From positions 38,412 through 102,411 of the forward strand of contig NZ_JAJAQC010000026.1 in assembly GCF_027604915.1 (NCBI RefSeq): 64,000 nt of DNA. Direction: 5' to 3'. The translations under genes and the position numbers were made by a program. The number at the start of each line of letters is the position of its first letter. The stretch's first letter is position 1. Shown here in pieces: positions 7,417 to 16,608 of this stretch. This stretch comes from Streptomonospora mangrovi. GTDB taxonomy: Bacteria; Actinomycetota; Actinomycetes; Streptosporangiales; Streptosporangiaceae. The notes under the pieces were generated by a model. That model was not told the origin of the DNA. It worked only from the letters and a program-made list of their open reading frames with translations, and did not search any database.

Positions 7417-8685
7417 GTGACGGCAACGGACGACATCGCCCTGATCGGCGAGCGCCAGGCCGCCGCCCGGCGGCTGCTCGCCGACCCCATAGTCACCGCC
7501 CGCACCCACCCCGACGACTTCGCGGTCATCCGCTCCCACTCCGACTGGCTCATCCAGCGCTTCCGCCGCGTCCTGGGCTATGAGCTGAAGGTTGCCGCCG
7601 ACCACGCGCGGCTGGTCAAGACCGGGCTGGTGAGCGGCACCACCCGTCCGCTGACCCGCCCCAGCGGCGCCTACTTCTCCCCGCGCACCTACAGCTACCT
7701 CGCGCTGAGCCTGGCCGTGCTGGTCGAGGCGCCCGCCCGCCTCACCGCCGCCGGCCTGGCCGCCGACGTCAGCGCCGCCGCCGCCGAGGCCGGCCTCGAC
7801 CTCGACCCGCGCCGCCGCATGGGCGAGCGCCGCGCCTTCGCCGCCGCGCTGCGCCGCCTCGCCGACTGGGGCGCCCTCAGCGAGGAGCAGGGCCGGCTGC
7901 CCGCCTACGCCGCCGACTCCTCCCACGAGGTCCACCTGGCCGTGCACCACGACGTCGTGCGCCGCGTGGTGGCCCACCCGCCGCACGCCACCGACGACCC
8001 CGCCGCGTTCGTCGCCGACATGGACGCCACCGACCCCGCCGGCGAGGACGCCGGAGAGGTGGCCCTGCGCCGCGCGCTCGCCGAGACCGCCGTGGTCTAC
8101 CGCGCCGACCTCTCCGAGCGCCAGCGCCGCCGCCTGGCCGCCCACCAGTGGCGGGCCGTCGCCGAACTCGGCGACCTGCTGGGCTGCGACGCCGAGATCC
8201 GCGCCGAGGGCGTGGCCCTGATCATGCCGGGCGACACCGGCGCCGACGCCGTCGCGGCCTTCCCCAGCGCCGGGCCGGTGGGCCAGGCCGCGCTGCTGCT
8301 CGTGGAGCGCCTGGTGGCCCGGTTGCGGCCCGCCGCCCCCCAGACCCGGGTCGAGGTACCCGCCGACGTGCTGGAGGAGGAGTTGGCGCGCGTCACCGCC
8401 GCCCAGACCGCCGGCGGGGGCGAGCGCACCGCGCTGCGCCACGAGCCCGACCCCGCCACCCTGGCCGCCCGCGTGCTGCGGCTGCTGTGCGACACCCGGC
8501 TCATGCACCACCCCCGCCCCGACGCCGGCGACCGCTCGGGGTGGTGGCTGCTGGCCGCCGCCGCGCGCTACGGCGGCCGCCCCTCCGCCGCCCCCGCCCC
8601 CGACGGCCCCCCGGGCGCGTCCGCCGACGACACCGGGCGCCACCGCCGCCCCGCGCCGCAGGCCGCCCCCGGAAGCGCCCTGTGA
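7417..8685 (+). CDS. jetB: DUF2398 (TIGR02678) protein, JetB-like subunit
   Basis: A 422-residue member of the TIGR02678/DUF2398 family, the usual partner of DUF2397 and the TIGR02680 SMC ATPase. It is thought to be the KITE-like (MukE-analogous) subunit of the SMC complex. The N-terminal pattern ERQAAARRLLADPIVTARTHPDDFAVIRSH, then WLIQRFRRVLGYEL and the TRPSGAYFSPRTYSYLALSLAVL segment near 85-110, are the family hallmarks. I chose GTG 7417 because AAGGAGGT (7399-7406) is spaced correctly for it, whereas the upstream GTG at 7405 lies inside that site. Length is normal, in contrast to its JetA neighbour. The last 40 residues are Pro/Ala-rich. Confidence 0.85.
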   Translation: MTATDDIALIGERQAAARRLLADPIVTARTHPDDFAVIRSHSDWLIQRFRRVLGYELKVAADHARLVKTGLVSGTTRPLTRPSGAYFSPRTYSYLALSLAVLVEAPARLTAAGLAADVSAAAAEAGLDLDPRRRMGERRAFAAALRRLADWGALSEEQGRLPAYAADSSHEVHLAVHHDVVRRVVAHPPHATDDPAAFVADMDATDPAGEDAGEVALRRALAETAVVYRADLSERQRRRLAAHQWRAVAELGDLLGCDAEIRAEGVALIMPGDTGADAVAAFPSAGPVGQAALLLVERLVARLRPAAPQTRVEVPADVLEEELARVTAAQTAGGGERTALRHEPDPATLAARVLRLLCDTRLMHHPRPDAGDRSGWWLLAAAARYGGRPSAAPAPDGPPGASADDTGRHRRPAPQAAPGSAL

Positions 8686-8842
8686 CCCCGCACACCCCCG
8701 CGCGCGGGGGAGCCCACGAGGACCACTCGCGGCATCCGGAACAATGGCAGGGTCCGCGCGGTCCCCAGCCGCGCCGGGTCTTCGCGGCCCCGGACCGCCC
8801 CGGTGGCGCGACCCCACACGGCACAGAGCGAAAGGACGGGCG

Positions 8843-11800
8843 ATGACCGCCGCCAACGCGAACGGGCGAGCCGAACCGCCGCCCCTGGGCGGCGACGGCG
8901 ACCCGCTGGGCGCCCCCGGCGCCCCGGCGGCCGAGGCCGACGCGGCGGCGCGCGCCGAGGCCCGGCGCCGCGCCTCCATCGCCGACGCCCTGCGTCCCGG
9001 CGACCTGCTCGGCGCCCAGCAGCCGCCCACCGCCGCACCGGCCGAGCCCGACCCCCGGCCCGAGCCGCCGGCCGAGGACCTGACCGACACCGAGCGCCGC
9101 CGCCCCGGCCGCTACCGCCTCAACCGCGCCGGCATCCAGAACGTCTGGCACTACGACGACCACGTCTTCGACTTCGCCCAGGGCCGGCTGCTGCTGCGCG
9201 GCCGCAACGGCGCCGGCAAGTCCAAGGCGCTGGAGATGCTGCTGCCGTTCCTGCTCGACGGCGACGCCCGCCGCCTCGACACCACCGGCAGCAGCCGCAC
9301 CAGCCTGCGCTGGCTGCTGCTGGAGGGCCGCGAGCCCGCCCGCGCGGCCGAGGACCCCGACGGCACCGAGGGCGAGGGCGCCCCCGCCGCCTCCACCCTG
9401 GGCTATCTGTGGGTGGAGTTCACCCGGGGCGCCGCCGCCGATGACCCCGACACCCCCGAGGCCGCCCAGCCCGCCCGCGTCACCCTGGGCGCGGCCGTCA
9501 CCGCCTCGCCCGGCGCCGACGCCCGCAGCGTGTTCTTCGTCACCGAGCGCGAACTCGGCGCCGACCTGAAGCTGATCGCCGACGGCCGCCCCATGCCCAT
9601 CGACCGGCTGCGCACCGAGGTCGGCCCCGACAACTGCTACGACAGCCCGGTGCCCTACCGCGCCCGGGTGATGCGCGAGTTGTTCGGCATCGACGACCCC
9701 GTGCGCTACCGCAACCTCATCCACCTGCTCTACCGGCTGCGCCGCCCCACCATCGGCGAGCGCCTGGAGGCCGGCGAGCTGGTGTCGGTGCTGGCCGAGG
9801 CGTTGCCGCCCATGGACCAGGGAGTCCTGGACGAGATGGCGCGCAACATCACCGACCTCGAACAGGCCCGCGCCCGCCTGGAGGCGCTGCGCACCGCGCG
9901 CGAGCAGGTCGCCGGGTTCCTCACCGACTACCGGGGCTACCTGCACCGCACGCTGCGCACCCAGACCCGCGCCGCCCGCGAGCAGGTCCGCGCCCACGCC
10001 CGCCGCGACGCCGAGGTCGACCGCCTCACCGACGAACTCGAACGCCTGGTCACCGCCGAGAGCGCCGTGCAGGAGGAGCGCGACCGGCTGCGCCGCACCC
10101 GCGACACCGCCGCCTCCGACGCCGCCACCCTCACCGCCGCCGGGGGCACCGCCGCCGGGTCCACCGACTTCGAGCAGCAGGCCCGCGACGCCGCCGTCTC
10201 CGCCTACATCCGCGCCGCCGAGGCCGCCTCGGCCGCCGCCGCCTACGCCATCACCAACGAGGAGCACGCCAAGCGGCGCATGGCCGCCGACACCGCCGCC
10301 ATCGACCGCGCGCTGGAGGGGCTGCGCGCCCTGCACGCCCAGGCGGCCGAGACCGCGCGCGCCGCCGGGGCCGACCCCGCCGGCCTGGGCCAGGTGCCCC
10401 ACCCGGTGGCCACCACCCTGGCCCCCCGCGAGAGCGTCACCCGGGTCAACCTGGAGGGGCTGGAGCAGGCGGTCGAGCGCGAGCCCGTGCCCGGCCTGGA
10501 CGTCGGCGACCTGCGCGACCGCCTGGCCGAGCTGCACGACCGCTACGCCGCCGCCGACACCGCCGCCGCCGAGCGCGCCGCCGTGGTGGCCGACCTCATC
10601 GTGCGCGCCGCCGAGCGCGCCGCCGCCGACGAGCGCGAGGCGGCGCTGGCGAGCGAGGCCGAGGCCGCCGAGGCCGCCCTGGAGCGCGCCCGCGAGCGCG
10701 AGCAGGCCGCCATCGACGCCGTTCGCGCCGCCAGCGCCGGCTACGCCGGCCGGGTGCGCGAGTGGAGCACCGCGCTGCGCGCCACCGCCGCCGACACCGA
10801 CCTGGGCGCCTCGCTGGCCGAGCTGGAGTCGCTGGTCGAACTGCCCCTGGAGGACACCCTGCGGGTGCTCGACGCCGACGTGGGCGAGCGGGTGGCCCGC
10901 CACGCCCACGGCATCGTCGACCCGCTGCTGCGCGAGCTGCGCACCCGCCGCGACACCGCCGTGGGCGAGGAGCGGGAGCTGTCGGCCGAGCTGGACGAGC
11001 TGTCGGAGCGCCGCGACGCCGCCTCGGGCGAGGCCGCCCCCGAGCGTCCCGCGTGGGCCACCGCCGCGCGCGACGACTCCGCCGGGGCCCCCTTCCACCT
11101 GGCCGTGGACTTCGCCTCGGGCCTGCACGCCGCCGAGCGCGCCAACCTGGAGGCCGCGCTGGAGGCGTCCGGCCTGCTGGCCGCCTGGATCTCCGCTGAC
11201 GGCGCCCTCACCGACCCCGCCACCCGCGACGTGGTGCTGGTGCCCGGCCGCCCGGTCAAGGGCCGCAGCCTGCGCGAGGCGCTGGTGCCGGCCGAGCCGC
11301 TGCCGCCGGGCACCACCGCCGGCGCGGTCTCGGCCCTGCTCGACTCCATCGGCCTGCTGCCCGCGCCGGGCGAGGAGGAGCCCGAGCCCCGCCACCGCCG
11401 CGACAGCCCGCCCCCCGTGGCCACCGCCGTCGCCCTCGACGGCCGCTGGCGCCTGGGCGCGGCCGCCGGCTCCCACACCAAGACCGCCGCCGAGTACATC
11501 GGCAAGGAGGCCCGCGCCGAGGCGGGCGACCGCCAGCGCGCCAACGCCGAGCGCCGGATCGCCATCGCCGAGGCGCTGCTGGCCGAGGCCGGCGAGCGGC
11601 GCGGCGACATCGAGCGCCTGCACGCCGCCCTCGTGGAGACCGACCGCGCCCTGCCCGACTCCGCCGACCTCCAGGCGGCCTGGGCCGGGCTCGACAACGC
11701 CCGCACCTGGCTGGCCCAGACCCAGCGCGCCTACAACGCCGCCCGCGAGGACCTCGCCGAGGCCCGCGCCACAGCGCTGGAGCTGCGCGCCCGCCTGGCC

Positions 11801-13498
11801 GCGCCGGCCGCCGACCTCGACCTGCCCACCGGCGTCGAGGACCTGCGCGCCACCCGCGCCGCGCTGGAGCGGCTGCGCGCCCAACTCGCCGACGGCCACC
11901 GCGACCTGGCGGCCCTGGCGGTGCTGCTGGAGGACTACCAGGCCGACATCGCCGCCTGGGAGGAGGCCCGCTCGGGCCGCGTGATCGCCGAGGACGCCCG
12001 CACCGGCGCCATCAGCGACATGATCACCGTGCGGCGCGAGATCGAGCTGACCGACCGCGCCCGCGCCGCCGCGCCCGAGCAGATCGCCGCCGCCGTCGAC
12101 CAGGTCCGCGAGCGCATGGACGAGGCCGCCGCGCGGCTGCCCGAGGTGGAGCGCGAGGCCCAGCGCGCCCGCGACGAGCGCGTGGCCGCCGAGACACGGC
12201 TGGAGACCGCCGTGCTGGAGCGCGCCGAGCAGGCGCGCCGGGCGCTGGCGGCCGGCGACGTGCTGCGCGCCATGATCACCCGGCCCGACGGCGTCCCCGA
12301 CACCGCGCTGCTGGCGGCGGCCGGGCTGGAGTCCGCCGCGCCGCTGGCCGCCGAGACCGCGCCGGCTGCGCCCGCCGACACCGCGTCGGCGGCCCCCGCC
12401 GATCCGGCCGGCGACGCCGCGCCGCCCGAGGAGCCCGCCGCCGACCACGACGCCCTGGCCCGCCGCGTCGCCGCGCTCGACGCCCTGCTGACCGCCCTGG
12501 AGAAGGAGTTGGGCGAGCCCGCCGAGGGCGAGCTGGACGACAGCGGCATCCTGCGCCGCCGCGAGGAGCTGCACCGCCACCTGGCCGGCAGCGACGCCGT
12601 GGGCGCCCGCACCGAGCTGACCGAGCCCGCCGGCGTCAAGCGGCTCACCGTCCACGGCGACGACGGCAGCCACGACATCACCGCCTACGCCGACCGCCTC
12701 GACAAGGCCGTGGCCACCGCCGAGGAGGCCGCCCTGCTGCGCGAGGAGGACGCCTTCGAGCGCCACCTGCTCGGCGAGCTGGCCGGCCACCTCTCCCGCC
12801 AGATCGACGAGGCGCGCGCGCTGATCTCGACCATGAACGACGTGCTGGGCGACGTCACCACCTCCCAGGGCCTGGGCGTGCGCCTGGACTGGCAGTTGGC
12901 CCCCGACGCCGACGAGGACGTCCGGGCGGTGGTGCCGCTGCTGGCCAGACCCGCCGAGCAGCGCACCCGGGTCGAGACCACCCGGCTGCGCGACGCCCTG
13001 CGCCGCTGCATCGAGGCCATCCGCCGCCTCGACCCCACCGCCACCGGCGGCGCCCAGTTGCGCGCCGCCCTGGACTACCGCTCCTGGTTCGCGTTCACCG
13101 TCTACGTCACCGACGCCGCCCACCCCGACCGCGAGCGTCGCCTCACCCACCGCACCGCCCTCAGCCAGGGCGAGCAGCGCGTGGTGGCCTACCTGGTGCT
13201 GTTCGCCGCGGCGGCGGCCCAGTTCGGCTCCCTGGCCGCCCACGCGCCCGCCGCGCCCCGCCTGATCCTGCTGGACGACGCGTTCGCCAAGGTGGACGAG
13301 CCCACCCACGGCCGCCTGCTCGGCCTGCTGGTCGAGCTGGACCTGGACTTCGTGCTCACCTCCGAGCGCGTCTGGGGGTGCTTCCCGAGTGTGCCGAGCC
13401 TGGACATCTACGAGTGCCTGCGCGACCCCGCCGTGCCCGGGATCGCGACCCTGCACTTCACCTGGGACGGCAGCCGCCGCAAGCTCGTGGGGGTGTGA
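8843..13498 (+). CDS. jetC: TIGR02680 SMC/MukB-like ATPase, JetC-like
   Basis: A 1,551-residue SMC-type ATPase, the motor subunit of Wadjet-class systems that extrude and, with JetD, cut small circular DNA. A disordered ~90-residue head precedes the family start (RYRLNRAGIQNVWHYDDHVF). Walker A GRNGAGKS is at 120-127, long coiled coils fill about 340-1380, the ABC signature LSQGEQ is at 1440-1445 and Walker B LILLDDAF starts near 1474. The end WGCFPSVPSLDIYECLRDP is typical of TIGR02680. All ATPase motifs are intact, so the protein should be active. Ala/Pro-rich linker near 1170-1200. ATG 8843 follows AAAGGACGG. It lies 157 bp after jetB, with a small G/C hairpin near 8696-8709 in the gap. 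Confidence 0.88.
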   Translation: MTAANANGRAEPPPLGGDGDPLGAPGAPAAEADAAARAEARRRASIADALRPGDLLGAQQPPTAAPAEPDPRPEPPAEDLTDTERRRPGRYRLNRAGIQNVWHYDDHVFDFAQGRLLLRGRNGAGKSKALEMLLPFLLDGDARRLDTTGSSRTSLRWLLLEGREPARAAEDPDGTEGEGAPAASTLGYLWVEFTRGAAADDPDTPEAAQPARVTLGAAVTASPGADARSVFFVTERELGADLKLIADGRPMPIDRLRTEVGPDNCYDSPVPYRARVMRELFGIDDPVRYRNLIHLLYRLRRPTIGERLEAGELVSVLAEALPPMDQGVLDEMARNITDLEQARARLEALRTAREQVAGFLTDYRGYLHRTLRTQTRAAREQVRAHARRDAEVDRLTDELERLVTAESAVQEERDRLRRTRDTAASDAATLTAAGGTAAGSTDFEQQARDAAVSAYIRAAEAASAAAAYAITNEEHAKRRMAADTAAIDRALEGLRALHAQAAETARAAGADPAGLGQVPHPVATTLAPRESVTRVNLEGLEQAVEREPVPGLDVGDLRDRLAELHDRYAAADTAAAERAAVVADLIVRAAERAAADEREAALASEAEAAEAALERAREREQAAIDAVRAASAGYAGRVREWSTALRATAADTDLGASLAELESLVELPLEDTLRVLDADVGERVARHAHGIVDPLLRELRTRRDTAVGEERELSAELDELSERRDAASGEAAPERPAWATAARDDSAGAPFHLAVDFASGLHAAERANLEAALEASGLLAAWISADGALTDPATRDVVLVPGRPVKGRSLREALVPAEPLPPGTTAGAVSALLDSIGLLPAPGEEEPEPRHRRDSPPPVATAVALDGRWRLGAAAGSHTKTAAEYIGKEARAEAGDRQRANAERRIAIAEALLAEAGERRGDIERLHAALVETDRALPDSADLQAAWAGLDNARTWLAQTQRAYNAAREDLAEARATALELRARLAAPAADLDLPTGVEDLRATRAALERLRAQLADGHRDLAALAVLLEDYQADIAAWEEARSGRVIAEDARTGAISDMITVRREIELTDRARAAAPEQIAAAVDQVRERMDEAAARLPEVEREAQRARDERVAAETRLETAVLERAEQARRALAAGDVLRAMITRPDGVPDTALLAAAGLESAAPLAAETAPAAPADTASAAPADPAGDAAPPEEPAADHDALARRVAALDALLTALEKELGEPAEGELDDSGILRRREELHRHLAGSDAVGARTELTEPAGVKRLTVHGDDGSHDITAYADRLDKAVATAEEAALLREEDAFERHLLGELAGHLSRQIDEARALISTMNDVLGDVTTSQGLGVRLDWQLAPDADEDVRAVVPLLARPAEQRTRVETTRLRDALRRCIEAIRRLDPTATGGAQLRAALDYRSWFAFTVYVTDAAHPDRERRLTHRTALSQGEQRVVAYLVLFAAAAAQFGSLAAHAPAAPRLILLDDAFAKVDEPTHGRLLGLLVELDLDFVLTSERVWGCFPSVPSLDIYECLRDPAVPGIATLHFTWDGSRRKLVGV

Positions 13499-13591
13499 CC
13501 GGGGCCGCCCGCGCCGCCCGCCCCGACCTACTGCTTTCGCCCGACCTTGTCCTACTCTGACGTGCAAGGCCAACAATCGAGCGGGTGTGTG

Positions 13592-15796
13592 GTGACGACA
13601 GTGACGACAGGGCCTGCGACCTCCACCGGGGCTGCCCCGCGCCGGTACGACAGCAGTGCGGTGGCCGCACGCTCCCTCCTCGACCGCCTCGCCGACTCCG
13701 GCCTGGACCCCGCCGCCCGGCGCTGGGTGCTGGCCGCCCTGCACGGCGACGACGCCGTGGACGCCTGCGCCCGCGGCGAGGACATCCCCTGGCCGGTCCT
13801 GGACCAGGCCGAGGACCCCCGCCGGCTCCCGCCCCCCGGGCAGGCGCGCCGCGCGTTCCTGCGCCGCATCGAGGTCCAGGGCTTCCGCGGCATCGGCCGC
13901 CCCGCCGCCCTGGAGTTCGCCCCGGGCCCCGGCCTCACCGTGATCGTCGGCCGCAACGGTTCGGGCAAGTCCAGCTTCGCCGAGGCCGCCGAGGCCGCGC
14001 TGACCGGCCGCAACCTGCGCTGGGACGCCATGCCCGCCGGCTGGCGCGACGGCTGGCGCAACCTGCACTTCGACGAGCGCACCGAGATCACCGTCGAACT
14101 CCAGCTCGCCGGCGAGCGCGGCCCCACCCGCGTCACCCGGGTCTGGGGCGGCGACAGCGTCCGCTCGGCCCGCGGCGAGGTGGTCGGCCCCGACGGCGCC
14201 GCCGTGCCGCTGCGCAGCATGGGCTGGGACCCCGAGCTGTCCCGCTACCGGCCGTTCCTGTCCTACGACGAACTCGGCCGCGCCGTCACCGGGCGCGCCG
14301 CCGAGCTGTACGACACCCTCACCGCGCTGCTGGGCCTGACCGACCTCACCGAGGCCGAGCGCCGCCTGGCCCGCGCCTGCGACGGCTACGCCAAGCGGCG
14401 CGACCGGCCCGGCCGCGAGCACGGCTACCTGCTGGAGCGGCTGCGCGCCTCCACCGACCGCCGCGCCGCGCTGGCCGCCCAGCTCCTCACCGCGCCCGCC
14501 ATCGACCTGGACCGGCTGGCCCAGATCGCCGCCGACGACGGCCCGGCCGACCCCGCACAGCACCTGGTGCTGCGCCGCCTGCGCCGGCTGTCGGTGCCCG
14601 AGCGCGCCCTGCTCACCGACGTCGTCAACGAGCTGCGCGGCGCCGCCATGGAGCTGGCCATGGCCGCCGGCACCAAGGGCGACCGCGCGCGCGGCGTGGC
14701 CGACCTGCTGCGCCGGGCGCTGGAGCACCACCGCCGCCACCCCGCCGAGACCGACTGCCCCACCTGCGGGGCCGGCGGCGCCCTGGGTGGCGACTGGGTG
14801 CGCCGCGCCGAGGCCGAGATCCGCCGCCTGGAGCCGGCGGCGGCGGGCGCGGCCGCCGCCTACGAGCGCGCCGACAGCGCCCGCGACCAGGCCCGATTCC
14901 TGATGGCCCCGATGCCGGCCTGGCTGCCGCCCGACTCCGAGCTGGGCCGGGTGTGGGCCGAGTGGGAGGCCGGCATGGAGATCACCGACCTCACGCAGCT
15001 CGCCGAGCACATCGAGACCGTGGGGCGGCGGCTGCGCGCCACCGCCGTGGCCGCCCGCAAGGCCGCCGGGGAGCAGTTGGACGACCCCACCGACGGCTGG
15101 TCCGACCTCGCCGACCAACTGGCGGCCTGGGTGGCGGACGCCCGCGCGGCCACGGCGGCGCGCGAGGCCCTGCGCCCGGCCGAGCAGGCGCTGGAGTGGT
15201 TCACCGGGATCGCCCGCGAGATCCGCGCCGAGCGGCTGCGCCCGCTGGCGGCCCAGGCCGAGCACGTGTGGCAGCGGCTGCGCCAGGAGCGCCGCATCGA
15301 CCTGGAGGCGCTGCGCCTGGTGGGCCGGGGCGCCCGCCGCCGGGTGGCCGTGGACGTCGCCGTGGACGGCGTGGAGGGCGAGGGCACCTCGCCCGGCCTG
15401 CTCAGCCAGGGCGAGTTCCAGGCGCTGGCGCTGTCGATCTGCCTGCCGCGCACGCTGGTGCCCGACAACCCGTTCGGGTTCCTGCTGCTGGACGACCCGG
15501 TGCAGGCCATGGACACCGAGACGGTCGAGGGGCTGTCGGCGGTGCTGGCCGAGGTGGGGCGCCACCGCCAGCTCGTGGTGTTCACCCACGACACCCGGCT
15601 GCCCGACGCCCTGCACCGGCTCGGGCTGCCCGCCGACATCCGGCGCATCCAGCGCGACGCCATGTCCAACGTGTGGGTGGCCGACACCGACCGCACCGGC
15701 GGGGGCGCCGCCGGGTCGGGGGGACCGGCCGCGCCGCCGGGCGCGCCCGGCCCGTGGGGGGCGCCGCAGGCGGACCCGCTGCGGGGCGCCGGATGA
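13592..15796 (+). CDS. Rad50/SbcC-like ATPase with zinc-hook CxxC, in the JetD position
   Basis: A 734-residue ABC-type ATPase of the Rad50/SbcC/RecF group. A ~90-residue helical head precedes the first strand FLRRIEVQGFRGIGRPAALEF. Walker A GRNGSGKSS is at 120-128, and helical arms flank a hook motif CPTCG (Cys389, Cys392). The signature LSQGEFQALALS starts at 604, Walker B FLLLDDPVQAMD near 630, and the H-loop VVFTHDTRL follows. It is much shorter than SbcC (about 1,000 residues), so the arms are short. It has no Toprim or DUF2399 sequence. The GTG starts 13589/13592 lie 93 bp past jetC, so it may be co-transcribed or have its own promoter. I infer a DNA-end-processing partner, perhaps with a distant SbcD-like nuclease. 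Confidence 0.82.
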   Translation: MTTVTTGPATSTGAAPRRYDSSAVAARSLLDRLADSGLDPAARRWVLAALHGDDAVDACARGEDIPWPVLDQAEDPRRLPPPGQARRAFLRRIEVQGFRGIGRPAALEFAPGPGLTVIVGRNGSGKSSFAEAAEAALTGRNLRWDAMPAGWRDGWRNLHFDERTEITVELQLAGERGPTRVTRVWGGDSVRSARGEVVGPDGAAVPLRSMGWDPELSRYRPFLSYDELGRAVTGRAAELYDTLTALLGLTDLTEAERRLARACDGYAKRRDRPGREHGYLLERLRASTDRRAALAAQLLTAPAIDLDRLAQIAADDGPADPAQHLVLRRLRRLSVPERALLTDVVNELRGAAMELAMAAGTKGDRARGVADLLRRALEHHRRHPAETDCPTCGAGGALGGDWVRRAEAEIRRLEPAAAGAAAAYERADSARDQARFLMAPMPAWLPPDSELGRVWAEWEAGMEITDLTQLAEHIETVGRRLRATAVAARKAAGEQLDDPTDGWSDLADQLAAWVADARAATAAREALRPAEQALEWFTGIAREIRAERLRPLAAQAEHVWQRLRQERRIDLEALRLVGRGARRRVAVDVAVDGVEGEGTSPGLLSQGEFQALALSICLPRTLVPDNPFGFLLLDDPVQAMDTETVEGLSAVLAEVGRHRQLVVFTHDTRLPDALHRLGLPADIRRIQRDAMSNVWVADTDRTGGGAAGSGGPAAPPGAPGPWGAPQADPLRGAG

Positions 15797-15822
15797 GCGG
15801 GCGCGGGCGCCCGGTATCCGAT

Positions 15823-15853
15823 TTGGCAGAGCACCCCCGAAGCCCTGTATAGT
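15823..15853 (+). promoter_or_regulatory. Promoter of the tRNA-Thr unit
   Basis: TTGGCA (15823-15828) and TATAGT (15848-15853) are separated by 19 bp, about 50 bp before the tRNA. Good sequence match, slightly long spacer. Confidence 0.6.
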
Positions 15854-15906
15854 CAACATCAACGCGAGCGGCGGAAAGCCCCCAGGGGCCGAAACCGCAG
15901 ATGCGC

Positions 15907-15982
15907 GCCCCTTTAGCTCAGTCGGCAGAGCGTCTCCATGGTAAGGAGAAGGTCTACGGTTCGATTCCGTAAAGGGGCTCCA
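15907..15982 (+). tRNA. tRNA-Thr (anticodon GGT)
   Basis: The acceptor GCCCCTT pairs with AAGGGGC, the anticodon stem TCTCC/GGAGA encloses ATGGTAA with GGT, and the T-loop is TTCGATT. Discriminator T followed by an encoded CCA (15980-15982). First gene of the tRNA-Thr/tRNA-Met/rpmG group conserved in actinomycetes. Confidence 0.96.
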
Positions 15983-16022
15983 CCACTTGATTGAGGTTCC
16001 GGACCACTCAGGTGGTATACGA

Positions 16023-16044
16023 CCGGAGAAACCTTGTTCTCCGG
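16023..16044 (+). terminator. Hairpin between tRNA-Thr and tRNA-Met
   Basis: CCGGAGAA (16023-16030) and TTCTCCGG (16037-16044) form a perfect 8-bp stem with loop ACCTTG. It could be a terminator or a processing site. No U-tract follows. Confidence 0.4.
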
Positions 16045-16096
16045 CCTGTCCGGGTTCCGGTACCCTGGCTTCCAGGGCCGCCCCAACCCGGTCCGC

Positions 16097-16169
16097 GGCG
16101 GAGTAGCTCAGTTGGTAGAGCAAACGGCTCATAATCGTTGTGTCGTCGGTTCGAGTCCGGCCTCCGCTA
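16097..16169 (+). tRNA. tRNA-Met, elongator (anticodon CAT)
   Basis: A 73-nt cloverleaf with D-arm GCTCAGTTGGTAGAGC, anticodon loop CTCATAA (anticodon 16130-16132) and T-arm GTCGG-TTCGAGT-CCGGC. The acceptor GGCGGAG pairs with CTCCGCT including a G1-U72 pair, discriminator A. The anticodon stem lacks the three G-C pairs and the acceptor lacks the C1-A72 mismatch of the initiator. A position before rpmG argues for elongator Met rather than a lysidine-modified Ile tRNA. Confidence 0.93.
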
Positions 16170-16285
16170 CTGCCCACGCCTTCGGTCGTCCCGTCCTCGG
16201 GGCACCGTCCCCCCGCCCGGTCCCCGGGCGGGCGCGTGGGCGTGCAGTTGTGTCCCGTTGTTTCCCGTGAGAAAGGCACTCCGAC

Positions 16286-16450
16286 GTGGCTACCACCGAC
16301 GTCAGGCCGAAGATCACCCTGGCCTGCCAGGAGTGCAAGCACCGTAACTACATCACGCGCAAGAACCGGCGGAACAACCCCGACCGCCTGGCGCTGAAGA
16401 AGTTCTGCCCGAACTGCCGTCAGCACCGCGAGCACCGCGAGACCCGCTAG
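16286..16450 (+). CDS. rpmG: 50S ribosomal protein L33
   Basis: A 54-residue large-subunit protein of the zinc-ribbon (C+) type. Two CxxC pairs (CQEC near 14-17, CPNC near 41-44) should hold a zinc ion. [21 protein letters not shown] and the [13 protein letters not shown] end are standard. GTG start after GAGAAAGGCACT. A C+ copy implies possible zinc-controlled partner copies elsewhere in the genome. It is co-located with tRNA-Met upstream, as in other actinomycetes. Confidence 0.97.
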   Translation: MATTDVRPKITLACQECKHRNYITRKNRRNNPDRLALKKFCPNCRQHREHRETR

Positions 16451-16608
16451 CAGGCCGCGCCGTCCCCGGCGCCCCGCGGGTCCGGTGCCCGGGCGCGAGG
16501 CCGCACCGGCGCGTGGTCCCCAGCCCAGTGAGCGATCCGGCTCGCTGGGCCACTAGTGTGTGACTCGCCCGCGGCACGCGGCCGGACAACGCAGGTGAGA
16601 GGGAGCCG

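Noticed and set aside
13499..15796. The fourth SMC-locus gene as JetD (DUF2399).
   Set aside because: It has Walker A/B, ABC signature and zinc-hook motifs instead of a Toprim or DUF2399 pattern.
16097..16169. Reading the CAT-anticodon tRNA as initiator or as lysidine-type tRNA-Ile.
   Set aside because: It lacks the initiator features (C1-A72 mismatch, three G-C anticodon pairs), and the neighbourhood is that of elongator tRNA-Met before rpmG.
8501..16435. A minus-strand open frame of more than 2,600 codons opposite the SMC locus and others like it.
   Set aside because: It is the GC-driven shadow of jetB, jetC, the Rad50-like gene and two tRNAs; its composition is Gly/Ala/Val/His noise and it has no domain.
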